A stretch of 58,422 bases of DNA, taken from positions 1-58,422 of the forward strand of contig UQQL01000005.1 in NCBI GenBank assembly GCA_900543275.1. Reading direction: 5' to 3'. Numbering within the stretch: position 1 is the stretch's first letter; every line of letters begins with the position of its first letter. The position numbers and the translations under genes are program-made. Positions 15,421-22,338 of this stretch are shown here, piece by piece. The stretch comes from an uncultured Collinsella sp. Its GTDB lineage: Bacteria > Actinomycetota > Coriobacteriia > Coriobacteriales > Coriobacteriaceae. Under the pieces are notes generated by a model that saw only the letters and a list, made by a program, of their open reading frames with translations, did no database searches and had not been told where the DNA came from.

Positions 15421-16881
15421 ATGTACAAGCGCACTAAGATTGTATGCACCATGGGTCCCGCCTGCGATAGCGACGAGACCATCCGCGAGATGATCAAGGC
15501 GGGCATGAACGTCGCCCGTTTTAACTTCTCGCACGGCTCTTACGACGAGCACCACGGTCGTATCGAGCGCGTCCGTCGTGTTTCCAAGGAGCTCGGTATG
15601 CCCGTCGGCATCCTGCTCGACACCAAGGGCCCCGAGGTCCGCACCGGCCTTCTGGTCGACGGCAAGAAGGTTGCCGTCAAGACCGGCGATAAGATCGTCG
15701 TCACCGCTCAGCCTACGTCCGAGGATTTCCACGGCACCGCTGAGCACATCTCCCTCGACTACCTGGCTCTGCCCTCCGAGGTCGAGAAGGGCTCCCTCAT
15801 CCTGATCGATGACGGCCTGGTTGCCCTCGAGGTCGAGTCCGTCGACGGCCAGGACATGACCTGCGTCGTCAAGAATGACGGCCTGATCGGCGAGCGCAAG
15901 GGCGTCAACATGCCCAACGTCAACATCTCGCTGCCCGCCATCACCGAGCGCGATCGTCAGGACATCCTCTTTGGCCTGACCGAGAACATCGACTACATCG
16001 CCGCTTCCTTCATCCGTGACGGCGAGTCCGTCCGTGGCATCCGCAAGCTTTGCCGCGAGAACGGCGGCGAGCACGTGACGATCTTCCCGAAGATCGAGTG
16101 CGCCCTGGGCGTCGAGAACTTTGACGAGATCCTCGAGGCTTCCGACGGCATCATGGTCGCCCGTGGCGACCTGGGTATCGAGATCAAGCCCGAGCTCGTT
16201 CCGCACATCCAGAAGGAGATCATCGCCAAGTGCAACGCGGCCTACAAGCCCGTTATCACCGCTACGCAGATGCTCGACTCCATGCAGCAGAACCCGCGCC
16301 CGACGCGCGCCGAGGTTGCCGACGTTGCTAACGCCATCTACGACGGCACCGACGCCGTTATGCTCTCTGGCGAGTCCGCTGCCGGTAAGTACCCGGTCGA
16401 GGCCGTTAAGATGCAGGCCAGCATTGCTCTCGAGACCGAGAAGTACCTCCCGGCCCACGCTCCGCTCGAGGTTCCGGCCGACGCTCACGGCACCCGCGTC
16501 GTCAACAACGTTGTGGGTATGTCCGCTGTGAACATGGCCACCACCGTTGGCGCCAAGTGCATCACCGTGCCGACGACCACCGGTCGTACCGCACGCCTGA
16601 TCTCGCACTTCCGTCCCAACATGCCGATCTGCGCGTTCTCCCGCCACGAGTGGGCCGTCCAGCAGATGATCATGTACTGGGGCGTTATCCCGCACCAGGC
16701 CGAGATTACCCAGGGCACCGTCAACGGCACGATCGTCAAGGCGATCGAGACCGCTAAGGAGCTCGGCTACGTCGAGGCCGGCGATCTGACCGTCGCTACC
16801 GCCGGCGATCCCCGCATGAGTGTTCAGCTCGAGGACAAGGTCTCCTCGACCAACGTCGCTTACGTCGCTCAGGTGCGCTAA
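15421..16881 (+). CDS. pyk: Pyruvate kinase
   Basis: 486 residues, starting MYKRTKIVCTMGPA after GGAGGT. The catalytic (beta/alpha)8 barrel contains MNVARFNFSHG, the B domain (about 70-165), FPKIECALGVENFDEIL with the active-site Lys, and IMVARGDLGIEI, the pyruvate kinase signature. The C-terminal domain ends at 486 without the extra PEP-utilising domain found in some Bacilli. It makes pyruvate and ATP from phosphoenolpyruvate, the last step of glycolysis. Codon usage is strongly biased toward C-ending codons, as in highly expressed genes. It is monocistronic with its own terminator. Confidence 0.97.
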   Translation: MYKRTKIVCTMGPACDSDETIREMIKAGMNVARFNFSHGSYDEHHGRIERVRRVSKELGMPVGILLDTKGPEVRTGLLVDGKKVAVKTGDKIVVTAQPTSEDFHGTAEHISLDYLALPSEVEKGSLILIDDGLVALEVESVDGQDMTCVVKNDGLIGERKGVNMPNVNISLPAITERDRQDILFGLTENIDYIAASFIRDGESVRGIRKLCRENGGEHVTIFPKIECALGVENFDEILEASDGIMVARGDLGIEIKPELVPHIQKEIIAKCNAAYKPVITATQMLDSMQQNPRPTRAEVADVANAIYDGTDAVMLSGESAAGKYPVEAVKMQASIALETEKYLPAHAPLEVPADAHGTRVVNNVVGMSAVNMATTVGAKCITVPTTTGRTARLISHFRPNMPICAFSRHEWAVQQMIMYWGVIPHQAEITQGTVNGTIVKAIETAKELGYVEAGDLTVATAGDPRMSVQLEDKVSSTNVAYVAQVR

Positions 16882-16910
16882 ATCGCACTTGCAAGCACGC
16901 TTGCATTGCA

Positions 16911-16949
16911 AAAGGGCCCGGAAGGCTTTGCCTTCCGGGCCCTTTTTTG
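16911..16949 (+). terminator. Terminator after pyk
   Basis: AAGGGCCCGGAAGG pairs with CCTTCCGGGCCC across a short CTTTG loop and is followed by TTTTTTGT, 30 nt after the pyk stop. Confidence 0.93.
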
Positions 16950-17121
16950 TACCAATGCCAGCACACAGCAAAACACGCACTCATTTCTTTACCAAAAGCG
17001 CAAAATCCACCCTTCGAGGCCAAAAAAAAAGCCTCAGGCGCTAAAAGTGTTCACCCGGTGGCAAACCCACACCTTATCCGATGCTGCTGAATCGTTTTAG
17101 CAAGAGCCGGATCGACCGCGT

Positions 17122-17251
17122 TTTCGGAAGTGCGGGGAAAAATTGCTTACCCCCGAGCACAAGCCCTTTTATTTCAACAAAACCCCTGATAAAGTTGGCT
17201 TAAATACCGCTTGTGTCTGACCTATTTGTCTTTTTCCCCGCACTTCCGAAA
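17122..17251. repeat. 130-bp element with perfect 21-bp inverted repeats
   Basis: The 21 bases at 17122-17142 (starting TTTCGGAAGTGCGGGG) are the exact reverse complement of 17231-17251. The 88-bp interior is AT-rich and holds nested arms (CACAAGC ... GCTTGTG and AAGCC ... GGCTT). It lies 46 bp upstream of the nuclease-like gene at 17298. This could be a MITE-like mobile remnant or a very large operator/RNA hairpin. Confidence 0.75.
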
Positions 17252-17297
17252 CGAATAGCTTTTCTAGCCCAATCAACGCTCAAACGATCGGATCGCC

Positions 17298-18371
17298 ATG
17301 TCATTTCTTGCCTGCGGACCCGCGGCTTTTCAGTACTATCGCATCCCGCCCCAGATACTCGGACTCTATCCGGCAATCCTGCCGCCCGACCATGACCATC
17401 GCTTGGTGCATTACTCAAAACAGCCAGTATTTAAAGACTTGCTCGGCACACCAGTTTGGAGATTCGTGGGCGAAAGAAAACAACGCGCGAACGGAAAGCT
17501 ATTTCACAGCCGTCTGCTAACCCAAGAGCCGCCTCCTGGGTCGTTTAGGCAGACTGAGCATGGGTTTGATGTCACGTCACCGGAATTCACACTGCTCAAC
17601 CTTGCTACGCAGGTCTCACGTAACCAGTTACTCATGGCTTGCTACGAGATGTGCGGTTCCTTTGCAGTGTTTACGCCCTGTAAGCGTACGCAACAGCAAC
17701 TTGATGAGGCAATGTCACTTAAGCTCATTCCGCCCGACTGTGGTTGGAAGCGTGTTGTCGACACCAAGGGCAATGACACCAACTTGTGGAAGCGCGCGCC
17801 GCTCCTCAGCGCGGGGGAGATCGCCGCGTTCGCCAAGCAGGCCGCAGGTCTGCGCGGCGTTAAGCAGCTCCGCTGGGCCGCCGAACATATGACGGGACAG
17901 ACCGCCTCGCCCTTCGAAGTCCAGACGTCCATACTCATCTCGCTCCCCCGCGACGAGGGCGGCTTGGGCATCGACATCACCAATAACGCGCGCATCCCGC
18001 TCAGCGAAGCCACGCGCTCACTGTATGACAAAACCTGCTGCTACGCCGATATCCTCATCGAGAGCAACACCGACAGCATGGGCGTCATTCTGGAATGTCA
18101 AGGCCGCTCAGCCCACGACAGCGAAGCCGCAAGTCTCTCCGATGCCGAGCGCACCACCGCCCTCACAAGCATGGGCTATGACGTTATCCAGATAACCTAT
18201 GAGCAAATCAAAGACACGAAGAGCTTTAACAACATCGCCGAACTCATCCATAAAAAGGCGGGGCTCCCCTACATCCCAAAGACCGATCAGGAACGCACCA
18301 CCGAAGATGCCCTGCGACGGGAGCTGTTGGTCGATTGGGATGAGCTGTTCACTGCCGGGCCGGCCAGCTAG
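17298..18371 (+). CDS. Vsr/DUF559-like nuclease-fold protein (coriobacterial family)
   Basis: 357 residues. No exact family name is recognised. The C-terminal part (about 245-315) reads YADILIESNTDSMGVILECQ then SLSDAERTTALTSMGYDVIQ and ITYEQI. This is the layout of very-short-patch-repair-like and DUF559 nucleases: acidic residue, core strand with Glu, Arg-containing helix, and final strand with T-x-x-Q. The N-terminal part has SPEFTLL and a region shared with the frameshifted gene at 34186-35288. The gene ends in a CTAG shared with the convergent neighbour's stop. Ribosome-binding site weak. A defence or DNA-processing role is inference. Confidence 0.6.
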   Translation: MSFLACGPAAFQYYRIPPQILGLYPAILPPDHDHRLVHYSKQPVFKDLLGTPVWRFVGERKQRANGKLFHSRLLTQEPPPGSFRQTEHGFDVTSPEFTLLNLATQVSRNQLLMACYEMCGSFAVFTPCKRTQQQLDEAMSLKLIPPDCGWKRVVDTKGNDTNLWKRAPLLSAGEIAAFAKQAAGLRGVKQLRWAAEHMTGQTASPFEVQTSILISLPRDEGGLGIDITNNARIPLSEATRSLYDKTCCYADILIESNTDSMGVILECQGRSAHDSEAASLSDAERTTALTSMGYDVIQITYEQIKDTKSFNNIAELIHKKAGLPYIPKTDQERTTEDALRRELLVDWDELFTAGPAS

Positions 18372-19216
18372 CAGCTAGCGATCAGGGGCAGAGCAGGAAC
18401 ACCGGGTGATGCGACGCGGACGGCAAATCCCGCCTCGGTCAGCTCGATGACCTCGGTAAACGTTGCATCAAAAAACTCCTCAGTTAGCAGGCGGTATGGC
18501 GGATGATCGGGCTCGCCGGGGTTTTCGCGTACAATCTCGTGCATGACGCCGATAGTCTTGAGCACATATTCTTTATGGATGGGATACTGCCCAAAACGCG
18601 TCGCAGCGGTATAGAGGCGATCGGTCGCACGCGGAATGGAAACGATGCCCAGCGTCTTGCCAAACCAGTCAAAGTCGCCTTGCTTTTTAATGCGGAATTC
18701 CTCGCACGGCTTGCCGCCGTGCGCCTCCAGGTACTGATTCACGCGCGTATTCCATACGGTATCCGCCACCAGATGCGACCAGACGCCCAGCGTCAAATCG
18801 AGCAGCGACTGCGCCACGTCACCGGGCGCGAGCGAAAGCTCGCTAGCACCGGGACCAGCAACCGGCTCGGCGTCCTTGTAGCGTTGGGGATAATGCACCC
18901 GATTGAGTCGCTCGCGCTCCTCGGCGATCGAGGTCGCGGCAGCCGGCGTACCAACAGACGCCCCTTTGAGCAGCGGCGCCACATAGGTATCCCAGAACTC
19001 GTGCTCGCGCGGCTTAGGGATAGGCTCGGGGTTTGCAAAGTGCGTAATGCGATACGGAATGGGATCAGCGATACCAGGGACCATATAGCCCACGAAGATA
19101 TCCGGAACCACGCAGCCAAACAAAAAGGCATTGCGGTCGCGCACGCTATTGGCAAGCGCGCCGGTGCACTCCAGCAAACGCTCCGTCTGAGCGATATGAA
19201 TGTTCCAGCTTGGCAT
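18368..19216 (-). CDS. Zinc-dependent phospholipase C-like protein
   Basis: 282 residues starting MPSWNIHIAQTERLL, with GGGGTGG upstream; an ATG four codons earlier is the alternative. The pattern of an N-terminal Trp/His (WNIHIA), FLFGCVVPDI, and 'DLTLGVWSHLVADTVWNTRVNQYL' fits the zinc-dependent phospholipase C superfamily (PF00882-like), in which His and Asp residues bind three zinc ions. There is no signal peptide, so it may act inside the cell. Its stop codon overlaps that of the convergent gene in CTAG. Substrate unknown. Confidence 0.6.
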   Translation of the reverse strand: MPSWNIHIAQTERLLECTGALANSVRDRNAFLFGCVVPDIFVGYMVPGIADPIPYRITHFANPEPIPKPREHEFWDTYVAPLLKGASVGTPAAATSIAEERERLNRVHYPQRYKDAEPVAGPGASELSLAPGDVAQSLLDLTLGVWSHLVADTVWNTRVNQYLEAHGGKPCEEFRIKKQGDFDWFGKTLGIVSIPRATDRLYTAATRFGQYPIHKEYVLKTIGVMHEIVRENPGEPDHPPYRLLTEEFFDATFTEVIELTEAGFAVRVASPGVPALPLIASC

Positions 19217-19295
19217 AGCCACCCCCATAAAAACCTGGATAACTATACCATCACGGCAAAGCCGCGCGGGCCGCTACGCACGCTCTACGCAGCAA

Positions 19296-20090
19296 CTATT
19301 CCGCAGCGCCGCTCTCGGTTCCATACGAAGACACCGGCGCCTCGACCACATGGTGATATCGATCGATATAGATGGCGCGGGCACCCAGGCGTCGTACCAA
19401 ATCCTGATGGTGCGTGCTCATCAAGACCGTCTTACCGGCAGCAACATAGGCCAGTAGAAAGTTGACCACGATGTCGCACGAGTCCTCGTCAAGTCCGTTG
19501 GTAGGCTCGTCGAGCACCAGGATATCGGGGTTCATCGACACGACGGCAGCCAGCGCCACGCGCTTCTTTTGCCCGCCCGAAAGCTGATAGGGCGAGGCAT
19601 CGACCAGATCGGCAACCTGGAACAGCTCCATGGCATCGCGCACGCGGCGCTCGAGCTCGTCTGCCGGCAGCCCCATCTGCGCGGGACCAAAAGCAACTTC
19701 CTCGCCCACCGTAGCGCAGAACAGCTGGGCGTCGGCATTTTGAAACACAAAACCTACGCGCTGATGAAAACGCTGAGCGGCCGCGGAATCCTTTAGAAAC
19801 GCCGCGTCGATCGCGTGCCCGTCAAACAGGTATGCCCCTGCGTCCGCGAGTTCAAGGCCGTTAATAAGGCGCATAATCGTCGTCTTACCGCAGCCGTTGG
19901 GACCGAGCAGGGCAACGAGTTCACCACGATCGACCTGCAGCGACACACCATCGACAACCGTATGGCCCGCATAGGAGAACACCACGTCGCGCAGCTCGAT
20001 GAGCGGCGTGGCCTCGGCGCCGCCCGCACCGTTCGTGCCCGCCGCACTATTCATATCGATCGTCAAAACGTCGCCCTTCCCTAGTTGCAT
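19296..20090 (-). CDS. cbiO: ECF transporter ATPase, CbiO-like (Ni/Co)
   Basis: 264 residues from ATG 20090; a TTG at 20066 with AAGGG upstream is an alternative. Walker A GPNGCGKT (63-70), Q-loop QNADAQLF typical of ECF A-components, signature SGGQKKR, Walker B ILVLDEPTNGLDE and the switch His in STHHQD are all present. It energises metal uptake by the CbiM/CbiQ membrane components encoded immediately upstream. Gene order M-Q-O is standard for group I ECF nickel/cobalt transporters. Only one ATPase is present, so it is expected to act as a homodimer. Confidence 0.92.
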   Translation of the reverse strand: MQLGKGDVLTIDMNSAAGTNGAGGAEATPLIELRDVVFSYAGHTVVDGVSLQVDRGELVALLGPNGCGKTTIMRLINGLELADAGAYLFDGHAIDAAFLKDSAAAQRFHQRVGFVFQNADAQLFCATVGEEVAFGPAQMGLPADELERRVRDAMELFQVADLVDASPYQLSGGQKKRVALAAVVSMNPDILVLDEPTNGLDEDSCDIVVNFLLAYVAAGKTVLMSTHHQDLVRRLGARAIYIDRYHHVVEAPVSSYGTESGAAE

Positions 20091-20112
20091 CCCCAGCCGG
20101 AACCAGCAGCGC

Positions 20113-20949
20113 CTACAGCACCGCGCACAACACTGCCAGCAGCGCCACGCCGGCCGCATAGACCGCATCGCGCCAGCCAAACCCGGCGCGCGCGGCAGCC
20201 GGATACGCACCGGCAAAGCCGCGGCAAAGCATAGCCTCGTCCATCGCGCGGCTGCACTCCATCGCCTTGATAAACGTCATGCCCATGATACCCGCCAGCG
20301 AGTCGGTGCGCGAAAAACCCGCAGGCGCGGAACCGACGCTGCGCAGCATGACCGATTCGCACAGATCGTGCGCCGTGCGTCCCAGCACCTCGATATGCTT
20401 GAGCGCCATATCGAAAGTAAAGATGACCTCGTCGGGCAGGTGCAGCATCTTAAGCGCCGCCGACATGCGGCTCCAGGTGAGCGTCCACGAAACACCCAGC
20501 ACCAGCGACACGTTAATGAACGTCTTGAGTGCAATCTTGAGCATGGCGCCCGTGGCAGAAGCACCCAGCAGCAGGGCAGGCAGCGCCAGAACCACGGCAA
20601 ACCCCGCGGCAGCCAACGCCGGCACAAAGGTAGCGCGCAGCCCGCGTACGGGGCGCACCGCGACCAGCACCAACGCGATCGCCGCCATCAACATCAGGTA
20701 CAGCGGGCTTTGCGTCAGACACACGCACAGAACGCAGACGAACATCCCCACCAGGCGCACCGGAGCCGAAACGCAAGAAAGGGCGCGGTCGACCATCGAC
20801 CCGCCCTCGTTCGCGCCTCCACCCAGGCGAACCCGCTCAAGCAGGCTCGCCAGGTGCAGGACATTCTTTTGCATTACACGATGCCGAGCCCCCGCGGGCT
20901 CGTAACACTGCTCGACCGCAAGCCAGCTAGGCAGCTCGACCGTCGCCAT
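20113..20949 (-). CDS. cbiQ: ECF transporter T component, CbiQ-like
   Basis: 278 residues. Several hydrophobic helices, with a central region (SRMSAALKMLHLPDEVIFTF, then 'ALKHIEVLGRTAHDLCESVMLRSVG') and the AMLCRGF sequence that correspond to the coupling-helix Ala-Arg-Gly motifs of CbiQ/EcfT. The start overlaps cbiM by 23 nt; a GTG two codons upstream with AAGGA is an alternative. It links the substrate-specific CbiM with the ATPase CbiO. Confidence 0.9.
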   Translation of the reverse strand: MATVELPSWLAVEQCYEPAGARHRVMQKNVLHLASLLERVRLGGGANEGGSMVDRALSCVSAPVRLVGMFVCVLCVCLTQSPLYLMLMAAIALVLVAVRPVRGLRATFVPALAAAGFAVVLALPALLLGASATGAMLKIALKTFINVSLVLGVSWTLTWSRMSAALKMLHLPDEVIFTFDMALKHIEVLGRTAHDLCESVMLRSVGSAPAGFSRTDSLAGIMGMTFIKAMECSRAMDEAMLCRGFAGAYPAAARAGFGWRDAVYAAGVALLAVLCAVL

Positions 20950-22012
20950 GAGCACCGCTTTCCTTGACCGTCAGCGAGACCAGGCGGAATGCGATGGTGA
21001 GCACCGCCACGCCAATCACGCCCGAAAGAATATACATCGCAGCCTGGCCGGCAAAGCCAAGGCCCTGCTCCTCGGAATAGGCCTGCAGATAATCGCCCGT
21101 AGGCAGAGCGTCGGCAAAGGTCGGGGTATCGAGGCCGACCGAAGCCTGCAGACTGTCGTCACCAGTCTCCTGAACAGCGGTCGCGGCGCCCTCGGCGTCC
21201 CACTCGCCCCATGCGTCACCTGTGGCCAACAGGCCCAGCGGCGTGGCCACGACAAGCACGGCGACCAGGATGAGCGTGGGGACCAGCGAGGTCTTCTTGG
21301 CGGCAGCGCCCTCGGCAGCAAACTGGCCATCGACGGCCTCGGGCCCGACGATAACGCTCGGCGCCGTCTTCTTAATGAAACCGTAGATGGCGGCCGTCGC
21401 CACGCCCTCGACCACGCCAGCAACCAACATATGCGGAATCATCATGGCCGGAATGGCAACGGACAGCGGGAAGGGGCAGTACAGTGGAGCGCCCGAAGCG
21501 TTGGTGAAGAGCATCGGCTGAATACCGAACTCGATCGCCGCGCACAGGGCCGCCAGACACAGGCCGACCCAACCGCTCACGATGGCAGAAACCGAGGTGC
21601 CCCAGCTCTTGTCGTGCAGACGGCTGTTGAGCGCACGGAACACGATAGCAGCGGTAAACGGCAGCACAAAGGCCATGTTAAAGCAGTTTGCGCCAAAGGA
21701 CAGAACGCCGCCGTCGCCAAACAGCAGCGCCTGCAACGCCAGCGCGACCGAAACCGCGATGGCCGCGGCCTCCGGGCCTAGCAGCAACGCGATGAGCGCG
21801 CCGCCGACGGCGTGGCCTGTGGTGCCGCCAGGCAGCGGCACGTTGAACATCATGAGCAGGAAGGGGAACGCGGCGCAGATGCCCAGGAAAGCCATATGCT
21901 CGCGATCGAGCGTGGCGCGCACCTTCTTGATGCAGTGGACCCAAACGGGCACCATCGCCACCGCCATGACGGCATCGGTCTGCGGGGACAGATAATTATC
22001 TGGAATATGCAT
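20927..22012 (-). CDS. cbiM: ECF substrate-binding component CbiM with fused C-terminal CbiN/PDGLE-like part
   Basis: 361 residues. It starts MHIPDNYLSP; CbiM/NikM proteins begin MHIPDG with the N-terminal Met and His2 binding the metal. Six to seven helices follow, including 'MFNVPLPGGTTGHAVGGAL'. Residues about 240-361 add two more membrane helices around an Asp/Glu-rich loop (GDAWGEWDAEGA), which looks like a fused CbiN or PDGLE module; no separate cbiN gene exists. GAGAGAG precedes the ATG. The upstream palindrome at 22037 resembles a NikR operator, which favours nickel as substrate or co-substrate. Confidence 0.88.
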   Translation of the reverse strand: MHIPDNYLSPQTDAVMAVAMVPVWVHCIKKVRATLDREHMAFLGICAAFPFLLMMFNVPLPGGTTGHAVGGALIALLLGPEAAAIAVSVALALQALLFGDGGVLSFGANCFNMAFVLPFTAAIVFRALNSRLHDKSWGTSVSAIVSGWVGLCLAALCAAIEFGIQPMLFTNASGAPLYCPFPLSVAIPAMMIPHMLVAGVVEGVATAAIYGFIKKTAPSVIVGPEAVDGQFAAEGAAAKKTSLVPTLILVAVLVVATPLGLLATGDAWGEWDAEGAATAVQETGDDSLQASVGLDTPTFADALPTGDYLQAYSEEQGLGFAGQAAMYILSGVIGVAVLTIAFRLVSLTVKESGAHGDGRAA

Positions 22013-22036
22013 GAGCTCTCTCAATCAGAACGTTGC

Positions 22037-22064
22037 GTGTTACGTATCCAACAATCCGTAACAC
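22037..22064 (-). promoter_or_regulatory. NikR-like operator upstream of cbiMQO
   Basis: GTGTTACG, 12 bases, then CGTAACAC: a perfect gapped palindrome of 28 bp, 25 bp before the cbiM ATG. NikR operators are gapped palindromes of this length, and GTGTTAC-N14-GTAACAC is a form I recall from some lineages. A TTGTTA hexamer lies 17 bp upstream of TACGGA, which overlaps the palindrome and could be the promoter. Confidence 0.65.
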
Positions 22065-22338
22065 CGACTCTGCATACTAACAAAAAGGCGCACCGCCCAC
22101 AACGCAGCACGCCCTTGCAATACGTACGTTATTAACCCAGGTCCACACACCGCCCAATAAAGGGCCCATGCACTCCCAACTTTCCGGTCACCCGGAAGAA
22201 GGTGCAGTCCGCTCGCAACAAGGTTAACGCAGGAACCCGCCCCCGAGAGGGGTTTTCTAAGGCAACATCCCGCAGCCGCAAAGCGGCGAGGTCGTTGCCG
22301 TGAAAACCCCGCAGGGGGCGGGTTCCGAACGGCAAAGA
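22065..22338. other. Intergenic region between pheT and cbiM
   Basis: No gene is seen. It contains the long stop-proximal hairpin at 22232-22326 and the cbiM promoter region. I looked for a cobalamin riboswitch and did not find its B12 box or other conserved blocks. Confidence 0.5.
22232..22326 (-). repeat. Long stop-proximal hairpin (family member 2)
   Basis: GGAACCCGCCCCC (22232-22244) pairs with GGGGGCGGGTTCC (22314-22326), GGGGTTTTC with GAAAACCCC, and GGCAAC with GTTGCC; the tip is CCGC-aaa-GCGG. It begins 12 bp after the pheT stop. The inner part 'atcccgcag...gc(a/g)aagc...gcgagg' is shared with the element at 12195-12283. Confidence 0.72.

Noticed and set aside
15382..16980. A 532-codon open frame on the minus strand opposite pyruvate kinase
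   Set aside because: It is the mirror of a highly biased coding sequence (Leu/Asp/Gly/Val-rich, no motif), without a ribosome-binding site. pyk is certain.
22065..22231. Cobalamin riboswitch upstream of cbiM
   Set aside because: The conserved B12-box and core blocks could not be found; the gapped palindrome is a better explanation for control.
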